Assembly: GCA_964521575.1 (NCBI GenBank)
Contig: CAZFSR010000007.1
Span: 1 to 64,000 of the forward strand
Source of the DNA: 79-D21 sp964521575
GTDB lineage: Bacteria; Synergistota; Synergistia; Synergistales; 79-D21
Direction of reading: 5' to 3'
Length of the DNA: 64,000 nt
Below the pieces are notes generated by a model. It was not told the DNA's origin, made no database searches, and saw only the letters and a list, made by a program, of their open reading frames with translations. Shown piece after piece: positions 32,838-41,290 of this stretch (position 1 is its first letter; each line of letters starts with the position of its first letter). Made by a program: the position numbers and the translations under genes.

Positions 32838-34631
32838 GTGGCCGTAGGTAAGTCCGTGAAGGGACAGATCAGCAAGATTTCCGGACCTCTCGTCGTTGCC
32901 AGCGGGATGACCGGATCCGGCATGTACGACGTTGTCCGGGTGGGAAACCTGGGCCTCGTCGGAGAGATTATCGAGTTGAAGGGGGACCTGGCTTCGATCC
33001 AGGTCTACGAGGAAACCTCCGGGTTGATGCCAGGCGAGCCGGTCGTGAGCACCGGCGCTCCTTTGAGCGTCGAGCTTGGTCCGGGCATGATCGAGCAGTT
33101 TTACGACGGAGTCCAGCGACCCTTGAACGCGATCGAGGACAAGGCACAGAGCCCGTTCATTTCGCGAGGAATCAATGTGCCTGCCATTGACCGGACCCGC
33201 AAATGGGGCTTTCACGCGAAAGTGAAGAAGGGCGACCTTGTGGGTCCCGGGGATGTCCTTGGAGTCGTTCAGGAAACCATCCTTGTCGAGCACCGGATCA
33301 TGGTGCCGCCTGGAGTCCAGGGAAGAGTCGAGGAGATTCGCGAAGGGGACTTCACCGTTGAGGAAACCATCGCGGTTCTCGTCGATGGCGAAGAACGGCG
33401 TGAAGTGCAAATGCTCCAAAGGTGGCCGGTCCGGACCCCCCGGCCGGTTGCCAGGCGTCTTCCGCCTGTTGTTCCACTGACCACGGGACAGCGGGTGGTC
33501 GATATGTTCTTCCTGATCGCCCGAGGAGGCACCGCCTGTGTTCCCGGGCCTTTCGGATCCGGCAAGACCGTTATCCAGCACCAGCTGGCGAAGTGGGCGG
33601 ACGCGGAGATCGTTGTTTATATCGGTTGCGGTGAGCGCGGCAACGAGATGACGGACGTCCTGCTCGAATTCCCAGAGCTGGAAGACCCGCGTTCGGGACA
33701 GCCGTTGATGAAGCGGACCGTTCTTATCGCCAACACCTCGAACATGCCCGTTGCAGCCCGTGAGGCTTCGGTCTACACGGGGATCACGATCGCGGAATAT
33801 TACCGTGATATGGGATATTCGGTCGCACTGATGGCTGATTCAACCAGTCGATGGGCGGAAGCCCTCCGCGAAATTTCCGGCCGGCTCGAGGAAATGCCTG
33901 GCGAGGAAGGATACCCCGCCTATCTCGGGACTCGGCTCGCCTCATTTTATGAGAGGGCAGGCCGCGCCATCTGCCTCGGAAAGTCTGAGGCAGAAGGGGC
34001 GGTCAGCGTCATCGGTGCCGTTTCGCCTCCCGGCGGAGACCTTTCCGAGCCAGTAACCCAGAATACCCTGCGTGTCACGAAGGTTTTCTGGGGTCTTGAC
34101 GCCAGTTTGGCCTACCAGCGGCATTTCCCGGCGATCAATTGGCTCAGCAGCTATTCGCTTTATGCGGAAAAACTGGGCGAATACTGGGACGGGATTTATG
34201 ACGGCGAGTGGGCCAAGAGCCGGATTGAAGCGATGTCCCTGCTGGAGGACGAGGATCGTCTCAAGGAAATCGTTCGGCTTGTCGGTATCGATTCCCTCTC
34301 CAAGGATGAAAGGATGATCCTGGAAACCGCAAAGTCGTTGAGGGAAGATTTCCTTCACCAAAACGCCTTCCACGAGATCGACACCTATGCCTCGATGGAC
34401 AAGCAATTCAAGATGCTAAGGAATATCCTGACGTTCCACCATCTTGCGATGGAAGCATTGAGGCGTGGCGCAGCCCTGAAGGATGTCACGGAAATGGAAA
34501 TCAGGGAACGGATTACCCGGATGCGCTACGTGGACGAAAAGGAATTGGATTCACTTGACAAGCTTGAAGAGGACATCAAGAAGGAAATCGGCAATCTGAT
34601 GCCGGCTGGGGGTGAGGTCCATGTTGCCTAG
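32838..34631 (+). CDS. atpA: V/A-type ATPase catalytic subunit A
   Basis: Subunit A carries the nucleotide-hydrolysing site. The 597-aa protein has Walker A GPFGSGKTV, the catalytic-glutamate region CGERGNEMTDV, and SRWAEALREISGRLEEMPGEEGYPAYL. The A-type non-homologous insertion after the N-terminal barrel is present. The start is GTG at 32838, 8 nt after GGAGG; the TTG at 32823 would lie on the ribosome site itself. Confidence 0.98.
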   Translation: MAVGKSVKGQISKISGPLVVASGMTGSGMYDVVRVGNLGLVGEIIELKGDLASIQVYEETSGLMPGEPVVSTGAPLSVELGPGMIEQFYDGVQRPLNAIEDKAQSPFISRGINVPAIDRTRKWGFHAKVKKGDLVGPGDVLGVVQETILVEHRIMVPPGVQGRVEEIREGDFTVEETIAVLVDGEERREVQMLQRWPVRTPRPVARRLPPVVPLTTGQRVVDMFFLIARGGTACVPGPFGSGKTVIQHQLAKWADAEIVVYIGCGERGNEMTDVLLEFPELEDPRSGQPLMKRTVLIANTSNMPVAAREASVYTGITIAEYYRDMGYSVALMADSTSRWAEALREISGRLEEMPGEEGYPAYLGTRLASFYERAGRAICLGKSEAEGAVSVIGAVSPPGGDLSEPVTQNTLRVTKVFWGLDASLAYQRHFPAINWLSSYSLYAEKLGEYWDGIYDGEWAKSRIEAMSLLEDEDRLKEIVRLVGIDSLSKDERMILETAKSLREDFLHQNAFHEIDTYASMDKQFKMLRNILTFHHLAMEALRRGAALKDVTEMEIRERITRMRYVDEKELDSLDKLEEDIKKEIGNLMPAGGEVHVA

Positions 34632-36039
34632 GGAGTATCGAACCATCACCAACCTATCGGGCCCGCTGATGGTTGTCGAAAAGGTCAACGAGGTCCGTTA
34701 CGACGAGCTTGTCGAGATCGAGCTGGCCTCGGGAGAACGAAGAAGGGGACGGGTTCTCGAGATCACGACCGATAAGGCTCTGGTCCAGGTTTTTGAGGGA
34801 ACAACAGGAATTGACGTCGAATCGACCAAGGTCCGTTTTCTGGGGAAGGTCCTTACGCTGCCTGTCAGCCGGACGATGCTGGGGCGCATCTTCAATGGCC
34901 GGGGCGAGCCCCTTGACGGCGGCACCGGCGTTATTCCGGAAGCACTGCTTGACATTAACGGCAACCCGATCAACCCCTATTCACGTGACTTCCCGTCGGA
35001 GTTCATCCAGACCGGCATTTCGACGATCGACGGTATGAACCCGCTCGTCAGGGGCCAGAAGCTGCCGATCTTCTCCGGAAGCGGCCTTCCCCATAACCGG
35101 ATGGCCGCACAGATCGCACGCCAGGCTGCGGTCATCAGCGGGCACGAAGCCTTCGCCGTCGTGTTTGCCGCGATGGGAATCACCTTTGAAGAGGCATCCT
35201 TCTTCATGGAAGATTTCCGGAAAACGGGGGCAATCGAAAGAACCGTGATGTTTGTCAACCTGGCCGACGACCCTGCGATCGAGCGGATTACCACCCCCCG
35301 ACTGGCGCTGACGGCGGCAGAATATCTCGCTTTTGAGTGCGACATGCATGTTCTTGTCATCCTGACCGACTTGACCAACTACTGCGAGGCTCTTCGGGAG
35401 ATCTCGGCGGCTCGAAAGGAAGTTCCGGGTCGACGGGGGTATCCTGGCTATCTCTACACCGACCTTGCGACAATGTACGAGCGGGCGGGCCGGCTCAGAG
35501 GCAGGAAGGGGTCGATCACCCAGTTCCCAATCCTGACGATGCCGGAAGACGACAAAACGCACCCTATTCCCGACCTGACAGGCTACATCACGGAAGGCCA
35601 GATCATTCTGAGCCGAGGCTTGCACCGGAAGGGAATCTATCCCCCCGTGGACGTCATGCCGTCGCTTTCGCGCTTGAAAGATAAGGGTATAGGCAAGGGA
35701 AAAACCCGCGAAGACCATGCGGACCTCATGAACCAGCTTTTTGCCGCTTATGCGAGGGGCAAGGAAGCCAAGGAACTCGCGATTATCCTTGGAGAAGGAG
35801 CATTGACCGAGGAAGACAAGGCCTTCGCCCGCTTCTCGGATGCTTTCGAGGATCGGTACGTCAGACAGGGCGAATACGAGAACCGCACCGTCGAGGAGAC
35901 TTTGAGCCTGGGCTGGGAATTGTTGACCATGATCCCGGTAAGAGAGCTGAAACGCGTGAGGGATGCCTATGTCGAGAAGTACCTGAAGCCTCTTCTGGAC
36001 GCTCGGGAGGAAAAGCGGCCTGAAACGGTGAAACAGTAG
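34621..36039 (+). CDS. atpB: V/A-type ATPase regulatory subunit B
   Basis: Subunit B alternates with A in the hexamer and has no classical Walker A, as seen here (FSGSGLPHNRMAAQIARQA replaces it). The 472-aa protein contains ARKEVPGRRGYPGYLYTDLA and SRGLHRKGIYPPVDVMPSLSR. The ATG at 34621 lies inside the end of atpA after GGGGGTGAGG. Confidence 0.98.
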   Translation: MLPREYRTITNLSGPLMVVEKVNEVRYDELVEIELASGERRRGRVLEITTDKALVQVFEGTTGIDVESTKVRFLGKVLTLPVSRTMLGRIFNGRGEPLDGGTGVIPEALLDINGNPINPYSRDFPSEFIQTGISTIDGMNPLVRGQKLPIFSGSGLPHNRMAAQIARQAAVISGHEAFAVVFAAMGITFEEASFFMEDFRKTGAIERTVMFVNLADDPAIERITTPRLALTAAEYLAFECDMHVLVILTDLTNYCEALREISAARKEVPGRRGYPGYLYTDLATMYERAGRLRGRKGSITQFPILTMPEDDKTHPIPDLTGYITEGQIILSRGLHRKGIYPPVDVMPSLSRLKDKGIGKGKTREDHADLMNQLFAAYARGKEAKELAIILGEGALTEEDKAFARFSDAFEDRYVRQGEYENRTVEETLSLGWELLTMIPVRELKRVRDAYVEKYLKPLLDAREEKRPETVKQ

Positions 36040-36053
36040 GGAGGGGCAGACCC

Positions 36054-36680
36054 ATGGCGAAGCGACTGAACGTGAACCCGAATCGCATGGAGCTTTCCAA
36101 GCTGAAAAAACGCCTGGTGGTCGCGAAGAGGGGACACAAGCTTCTCAAGGACAAGCAGGATGCCCTGATCAAGGAATTCCTGGGCCGAGCGCGGGCGATA
36201 AAACTCCTTCGCGAACAGCTTGAAAGAGAACTTGCTGACTGCTATCGCAGCTTTTTGCTCGCGAGAGCTCAAACCCTGCCGGCCATGCTCGAGCAATCTC
36301 TCATGATATCCGGAGCCTCCTGCAGCCTGGAGGTGGCTTACAAGAATGTGATGAGCGTCATTGTCCCTGTCTATACCGTCGACCAGAGTGGGGAAAGCCT
36401 GAGTTACGGCCTGGCGACCTCGCCCGGTAGCCTCGATGTTGCCCTTGAAAGGTTTTCAAGGCTGATTGCCAGGCTCATCAAGCTCGCGGCCGACGAGAAA
36501 GCCTTGAAGCTCATGGCCTCCGAAATCGAGCGGACCCGGCGCCGGGTGAACGCTCTTGAGCATGTCATGATCCCGTCTTTCAAGGAGACGATCCGGGACA
36601 TCACGATGAAACTGGACGAGATGGAGCGGTCGAGCCAAAGCAGGTTGATGGTCATCAAGGAAATTGTCCGGTCACATTAG
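36054..36680 (+). CDS. atpD: V/A-type ATPase central stalk subunit D
   Basis: Subunit D is the rotating shaft. The 208-aa protein opens with NVNPNRMELSKLKKRLVVAKRGHKLLKDK and closes with the antiparallel helix RTRRRVNALEHVMIPSFKETI, both hallmark segments. GGGAGGGG precedes the ATG. It is the last ATPase gene; no terminator separates it from the next gene. Confidence 0.96.
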   Translation: MAKRLNVNPNRMELSKLKKRLVVAKRGHKLLKDKQDALIKEFLGRARAIKLLREQLERELADCYRSFLLARAQTLPAMLEQSLMISGASCSLEVAYKNVMSVIVPVYTVDQSGESLSYGLATSPGSLDVALERFSRLIARLIKLAADEKALKLMASEIERTRRRVNALEHVMIPSFKETIRDITMKLDEMERSSQSRLMVIKEIVRSH

Positions 36681-36683
36681 TGA

Positions 36684-37235
36684 ATGGGCATGAAATACGG
36701 GTCTGAGGGCGTTGAATGGAAAAACGAGACGGCGGAGTCGGCCTTCACGGCCGACTCCGCCGTGATCGTTGGGTCGGTCAGTCTGGGAAAAGACTCCAGC
36801 GTCTGGTATGGAGCCGTTGTCCGCGGTGACCTGAAGGAGATCCGGATCGGAGCCAGAAGCAATATACAGGACGGCGCGATCCTGCATGTCACCGGACAGC
36901 TGGGAGTGGTCATCGATGATGACGTGACAGTTGGTCACGGTGCCATCCTGCACGGTTGCGTGGTCGAGAAAGAGTGCCTGGTCGGCATGGGAGCCATCGT
37001 ACTCGACGGCGCACGCATTGGCGAAGGGTCGGTTGTCGGAGCGGGCAGCCTTGTCCCGGAGGGAAGAATCGTGCCGCCCGGCAGCCTGCTTATGGGAATC
37101 CCGGCAAAGGTCATCCGCAATGTCACGGAGGAGGAAAGGGACAGGATCCGGAAACTGGCCGCTTCCTATGTTGACCTGGCAAGGACCCATGCTGGCAGAA
37201 AGGGCTCCACAAGCCGCCGGACTGAGGTAGAATAA
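36684..37235 (+). CDS. Gamma-class carbonic anhydrase-like hexapeptide-repeat protein
   Basis: The 183-aa protein is a left-handed beta-helix of the YrdA/CaiE/gamma-carbonic anhydrase group, with repeats such as SVWYGAVVRGDL and IGEGSVVGAGSLV. The three zinc-binding histidines are at 68 (DGAILHVT), 85 and 90 (VGHGAILHG). Activity toward CO2 is not guaranteed in this family. It starts 3 nt after atpD without a clear ribosome site, so it is probably translated by coupling to the operon. Confidence 0.9.
   Translation: MGMKYGSEGVEWKNETAESAFTADSAVIVGSVSLGKDSSVWYGAVVRGDLKEIRIGARSNIQDGAILHVTGQLGVVIDDDVTVGHGAILHGCVVEKECLVGMGAIVLDGARIGEGSVVGAGSLVPEGRIVPPGSLLMGIPAKVIRNVTEEERDRIRKLAASYVDLARTHAGRKGSTSRRTEVE
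37228..37233 (+). promoter_or_regulatory. Possible -10 of rnpB
   Basis: TAGAAT lies 7 nt before the predicted 5' end of RNase P RNA, inside the last codons of the carbonic anhydrase-like gene; the -35 region is weak. Confidence 0.35.
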
Positions 37236-37239
37236 ACTA

Positions 37240-37588
37240 GGGAGTATCACAAACGACCGCTGCCATCGTCCTTCGTGGCCGATGGGGGAGGAAAGTCCGG
37301 GCTCCACAGGGCAGGACGCTGGATAACGTCCAGTAGGTGCGAACCTCAGGCCAGTGCCACAGAAACATACCGCCGGCCCAAAACGCCGGTAAGGGTGAAA
37401 AGGTGGGGTAAGAGCCCACCAGCTGCAGGGTGACCTGCGGGCTAGGTAAACCCCGTCCGGAGCAAGACCGAATAGGGGGGGATGAAGCGGCCCGCCGACC
37501 CCCGGGTACGGTCGCTGGAACTCAAGCGTAAGTTTGAGTCTAGATAAATGGTCGTTCAAGACAGAACCCGGCTTATGGGATACTCCCC
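37240..37588 (+). ncRNA. rnpB: RNase P RNA (bacterial class A)
   Basis: The catalytic RNA that matures tRNA 5' ends. Conserved core blocks are present: GAGGAAAGTCCGGGCTCC near the 5' end, AGGGTGAAAAGGTGGGGTAA in the specificity half, and AGACAGAACCCGGCTTAT near the 3' end. The P1 helix is formed by GGGAGTATC (37240-37248) and GATACTCCC (37579-37587). Total length near 350 nt is normal. Confidence 0.97.
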
Positions 37589-37617
37589 AAAGACCCCTCT
37601 TGAAGGGGTCTTTTTTT
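37589..37617 (+). terminator. Terminator after rnpB
   Basis: AAAGACCCCT (37589-37598) pairs with AGGGGTCTTT (37604-37613) around a 5-nt loop and continues into a run of seven T. Confidence 0.93.
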
Positions 37618-37738
37618 GTGCTTTGCCATAAGGCGGGCGGGAAATCCTGCCGGATGAACTTCGCCTAAAAATAGGCCTAGATACCCAAGAAGAAAAGGTT
37701 CATTTGATTCATACGAACCAAGCTAGGGGGGTGTGAAG

Positions 37739-37747
37739 TGATAAAGT
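37739..37747 (+). promoter_or_regulatory. Possible extended -10 promoter of the dcw cluster
   Basis: TGA-TAAAGT fits an extended -10 element without a clear -35. The same GATAAAGTG recurs 20 nt downstream. Transcription would start inside the MraZ boxes. Upstream, 37618-37738 holds only weak inverted repeats (GCCTA/TAGGC at 37663-37676) and no gene. Confidence 0.35.
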
Positions 37748-37781
37748 GGGTTCATGTGGGATAAAGTGTCATAACGTGGGA
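37747..37781 (+). promoter_or_regulatory. MraZ-box array upstream of mraZ
   Basis: TGGGT (37747), TGGGA (37757), a degenerate TGTCA (37767) and TGGGA (37777) repeat with an exact 10-nt period. This is the layout of MraZ-binding direct repeats (TGGGN separated by 5 nt). The last box shares bases with the mraZ ribosome site GGGAGG, so binding could block both transcription and translation start. Confidence 0.8.
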
Positions 37782-37792
37782 GGATTTTGCCG

Positions 37793-38218
37793 ATGCTGGT
37801 GGGGACTTTTGAACACAGGCTAGATTCAAAAGGACGCCTCGTGATCCCCGCCCGGTTCCGAGAGGAACTCGGGAGCAGCGTCGTTGCCTCCTTCGGGATC
37901 GACCGGTGCGTGTCGATCTACTCCCAGAAAAGCTGGGAGGGAGTCTTGGAAAAATTGCATAGCCTTCCCTACTCCAAGGGGAAAACCCGCGATCTTGTCC
38001 GTGTTCTTCTTGCCTCTGCCCATGAAATCCCTATTGATCCGGCCGGCCGTATTCTCCTGCCCCAGTCATTGCGGGACCAGGCGGAGATCGATCAGGAGGT
38101 CAGCATCAACGGGGTCCTGGATCACATAGAGGTATGGAATTCCGTTAAATGGGACACCTACAGGGCGCGCGTCATGGAAACACTGCCAGAAATCGCGGAG
38201 GAGGTGGACGGATTTTGA
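37793..38218 (+). CDS. mraZ: Transcriptional regulator MraZ
   Basis: MraZ is the ring-forming autorepressor of the dcw cluster. The 141-aa protein has two AbrB-like units, each with the DxxGR signature: LDSKGRLVIPARFRE (about 10-25) and IDPAGRILLPQSLR (about 80-95). I use the ATG at 37793 with GGGAGG 9 nt upstream; TTG at 37787 is less likely. The boxes upstream support autoregulation. Confidence 0.96.
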   Translation: MLVGTFEHRLDSKGRLVIPARFREELGSSVVASFGIDRCVSIYSQKSWEGVLEKLHSLPYSKGKTRDLVRVLLASAHEIPIDPAGRILLPQSLRDQAEIDQEVSINGVLDHIEVWNSVKWDTYRARVMETLPEIAEEVDGF

Positions 38219-39135
38219 TCGAACATGTCCCCGTCCTCCTGGAAGAAGTCATCATGCAACTCGAACTTGCCGGAAAGCCTGAATTCATCGTCGACGCCAC
38301 TCTCGGCCTTGGCGGCTACTCCGAGCGCTTTCTAGCCCAGTGGGATTCTTGCCGTGTCCTCGGGATCGACAGGGACCCGATGGCTTTACAGCAGGCAATC
38401 TCAAGGTTGTCCAAAGAAATGGCAAAGGGACGGTTTATCGCAAGCGAGGGGAATTTTAGGCAAATCGCGCAGATCCTGGAAGACACAGGATGTGAAAAGC
38501 CGGATTCAATTGTGTTTGACCTGGGGGTTTCAAATCTCCAACTCTCACTTGCAGAGAGGGGGTTTTCGTTTCAGGAAGAAGGCCCTCTCGATATGCGGAT
38601 GGGAAGGAACGGGATTACGGCGGCGGACTTGCTGAACAGCCTTTCCCAAGATGAACTTCGCAGGCTTTTCAGGGATTACGGTGAGGAACCTCATGCGGGA
38701 GCGATCGCAAAAGGAATCGCATCTTATCGCAAGCATAAGGGGCCAATCCTGACGACTGTTGAATTGGTGGAAGTGATTCGCGGAGCGTTGCCCGCGCCGC
38801 TACAGAGAAAAATGAACCGACACCCGGCCCGCAGGATTTTCCAAGCCCTCAGGATCGCCGTCAACGACGAGATGGAAGCTTTGCGCGAAGGATTGAACCA
38901 GGCCGGACGTGTCGTGAAGGATAAGGGGTGCGTGGTGGTTGTCAGTTACCATTCGCTGGAGGACAGAATCGTCAAACACACCTTCAACGAATGGGAAGCA
39001 GCAGGGATGGGGCGGCGGACACCGAGAAAGGCCATTCAACCTTCGCCTGAAGAAGTGGAGCGGAATTACAAGTCAAGGAGCGCGCTGATGCGGGTTTTCC
39101 GAATGTCGGGCTTCGATGTCGCAAGAAAGGGGTGA
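38215..39135 (+). CDS. rsmH: 16S rRNA (cytosine-N4) methyltransferase RsmH
   Basis: RsmH methylates N4 of cytidine 1402 in 16S rRNA. The 306-aa protein begins IEHVPVLLEEV and has FIVDATLGLGGYSE, DLGVSNLQL, GPLDMRMG, and SYHSLEDRIVK near the end. The TTG at 38215 overlaps the mraZ stop codon (TTGA) and follows GGAGGAGG; it gives the N-terminus typical of the family. Confidence 0.96.
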   Translation: MIEHVPVLLEEVIMQLELAGKPEFIVDATLGLGGYSERFLAQWDSCRVLGIDRDPMALQQAISRLSKEMAKGRFIASEGNFRQIAQILEDTGCEKPDSIVFDLGVSNLQLSLAERGFSFQEEGPLDMRMGRNGITAADLLNSLSQDELRRLFRDYGEEPHAGAIAKGIASYRKHKGPILTTVELVEVIRGALPAPLQRKMNRHPARRIFQALRIAVNDEMEALREGLNQAGRVVKDKGCVVVVSYHSLEDRIVKHTFNEWEAAGMGRRTPRKAIQPSPEEVERNYKSRSALMRVFRMSGFDVARKG

Positions 39136-39141
39136 ACGGCG

Positions 39142-39561
39142 ATGAGACCTAGCGTCAGAACCCGAAAGTGCCAGGAGCGAGGCCGTCGGCCCCATTCGGC
39201 ATTCGCTGCGGTAGCGGTTCTTTTGGGTGTTCTCGTCATGGGGCTTGGAGGAATACGGCTATACAACATTTGCCTCGAGCAGCGCCTTACCCGGCTTAAC
39301 GAAACGATTGAAAACTATCAGGAGATCGAGCTTGATTTGAGAAACAATATGGCTTCTTTACTATCTCCATCAAGAGTGTATAGTGTGGCGAGTGCAAAAA
39401 TGGGCATGCAGAATGGTGCAAGCGTTGCGGTTATTACCGTTCCCGCGTCCATTTCGGCCCACGTGGCCGTTGCTTCGCGGCCTGAAAAAGGGAGAAAGAG
39501 CCTGGTTGCCGGGTTAAACCTGGCCGGATTTTTCCAGAAAGAGGCCCACGCGCAAGACTGA
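39142..39561 (+). CDS. ftsL: FtsL-like division protein
   Basis: The 139-aa bitopic protein has a basic N-terminus, one membrane helix (about residues 20-42) and a short coiled coil (QRLTRLNETIENYQEI), the FtsL architecture, and the expected position between rsmH and ftsI. Sequence identity to FtsL is always low, so the call rests on topology and context. The tail after residue 75 is longer than usual. GGGGTGAACGGCG precedes the ATG. Its TGA stop is in the same frame as ftsI. Confidence 0.75.
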   Translation: MRPSVRTRKCQERGRRPHSAFAAVAVLLGVLVMGLGGIRLYNICLEQRLTRLNETIENYQEIELDLRNNMASLLSPSRVYSVASAKMGMQNGASVAVITVPASISAHVAVASRPEKGRKSLVAGLNLAGFFQKEAHAQD

Positions 39562-39663
39562 GAGGGAACTCGCCATATCGGCAAGGGGGTAGTCGGGATA
39601 GGCCTGTTTAGAGTTTTTCGGAGTGTCTGGACCTGGCTCTTTCTTGCCCTCGCGATTCTAGCA

Positions 39664-41262
39664 ATGAGGCTGGTCATCATCCAGGCCTGGCCGGATCCGA
39701 GAACGGTCCTCCAGGCAAGCAGCCAGTACTGGACCCAGATATCCATCAGTACAAGCCGTGGGGTCATACGGGATAGCCGAGGGGCCGCCCTGGCTTTGTC
39801 CGTCCCCGCCACCAGTCTTTTCATCGACCCCCAATACTGGAATCCCGCCCAGGCCCACGAATTGAAGGCAACTCTACAAAACCTCGTCTCTTCCGATGAT
39901 CTTGCGAAATTCTCGAAACCCATGAAGGGGCGCTTTGTCTGGGTTGCGCGGAAAATACCGCCAGAATTGGCCGCCCGCCTCCTTTCGAAGAAATTGGAGG
40001 GGGTCTACGCGCTCAAGGAAAGAAAGAGGGTTTACCCTCAAGGAGAGTTGCTCTCGCACGTTCTCGGGTTTTGCGACATTGACGACGAGGGGCTCGCTGG
40101 TTTGGAGCAATCCTGGCAGGACATCCTTTATTCGCCGCCTCAAGTCAAGATTCTCGCCAGGGATGCCTCTGGGCAGGGGATCGATCTGCTTTCCCTGCAA
40201 AGGGCTCCAAGGATGAAGGGGCCAGGCGAGATGGTTTTGACGATCGACCCGGTTCTCCAGATGATCGTTGAAAAGCGGCTAAATGAAGCGACTCAGGAAT
40301 ATAAGCCGAAATGGGCTGCCGCGGTTTGCCTTGACCCGAGAAACGGCGCAGTGCTTGCAACGGCTTCATGGCCTACGTTCGATCCGAACCGCAGGGAAAC
40401 ATTGTTGGATCCGTCGGTGCGGGTCAACAACGTCATCGGAAGAGTGTACGAACCGGGTTCCACGCTGAAGCCAGTGATCATGGCGATCGCGATGGATCAA
40501 GCCCTGGTCGGTGAAAACGAACCGTTTCGATGCGGCGGGAGGATCAGAATAGCAGACGGGGTAGTGACCGATATCAAGGCCCACGGGAACCAGACGTTGC
40601 CGGATCTTCTCATCAATAGCTGCAACGTTGGGATGGCTCAAATCGGGATACGGTTTCGCCCACGGTTCGCCTACGACAACCTGAAACAATGGGGCTTTTC
40701 GTCAAGAAGCGGGATCGAGTTGCCTGCGGAAGAAGAAGGCCTGGTCAGCACTCCCGAACAGTGGAGGGGGGTCGTTCCGGCCAACATCGCAATCGGGCAG
40801 GGAATCGGCGTCACCCCGCTGCAACTCGTAACGGCCCTTTCTGCCGTCATCAACGGCGGGCGTTGCGTCAGGCCTTATATTGTGAGAGAAGCCAAGGATG
40901 GAGAAGGACATGTCGTCTACCGTGGCGAGGAATTCGTCAGGAACGTGGTCATCTCCAAGAAAACGAGCGATTGGGTCCGGGCCGTGATGCGGCGTGTCGT
41001 AACCAACGGCACAGGCAAGGCCGCAAACTCACCGAATGTCGCGGTTGGTGGCAAAACCGGCACCGCACAAGTCGCGGAACATGGGAAGTACGTCAAGGGA
41101 CGGTTCGTTGCCTCTTTTGCGGGTTTTTGGCCTGCGGAAAACCCCGACCACATTCTCCTGATCGTCCTTGGCGAACCCTCACAGAAAGGGCATCTCGGGG
41201 GTGCCATCGCTGCCCCCGCGTTCAGGGCGATGCTGGAAGATTATCTCTTGCTTGCCCGATAA
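39664..41262 (+). CDS. ftsI: Division-specific transpeptidase FtsI (PBP3-type, class B)
   Basis: FtsI cross-links septal peptidoglycan. Three active-site motifs are intact: STLK (266-269), SCN (319-321) and KTGT (464-467). No PASTA domains follow. The ATG at 39664 is the first canonical start, but it falls in the middle of the membrane anchor: the codons just upstream encode LFRVFRSVWTWLFLALAILA in frame, preceded by AAGGGGG at 39583-39589. No ATG, GTG or TTG lies in frame between the ftsL stop and 39664; ATA at 39598 or CTG at 39604 are the only plausible starts for a full-length protein. Confidence 0.93.
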   Translation: MRLVIIQAWPDPRTVLQASSQYWTQISISTSRGVIRDSRGAALALSVPATSLFIDPQYWNPAQAHELKATLQNLVSSDDLAKFSKPMKGRFVWVARKIPPELAARLLSKKLEGVYALKERKRVYPQGELLSHVLGFCDIDDEGLAGLEQSWQDILYSPPQVKILARDASGQGIDLLSLQRAPRMKGPGEMVLTIDPVLQMIVEKRLNEATQEYKPKWAAAVCLDPRNGAVLATASWPTFDPNRRETLLDPSVRVNNVIGRVYEPGSTLKPVIMAIAMDQALVGENEPFRCGGRIRIADGVVTDIKAHGNQTLPDLLINSCNVGMAQIGIRFRPRFAYDNLKQWGFSSRSGIELPAEEEGLVSTPEQWRGVVPANIAIGQGIGVTPLQLVTALSAVINGGRCVRPYIVREAKDGEGHVVYRGEEFVRNVVISKKTSDWVRAVMRRVVTNGTGKAANSPNVAVGGKTGTAQVAEHGKYVKGRFVASFAGFWPAENPDHILLIVLGEPSQKGHLGGAIAAPAFRAMLEDYLLLAR

Positions 41263-41290
41263 AGCCACCGCCCGGGAAGGGAGCAAGCTG

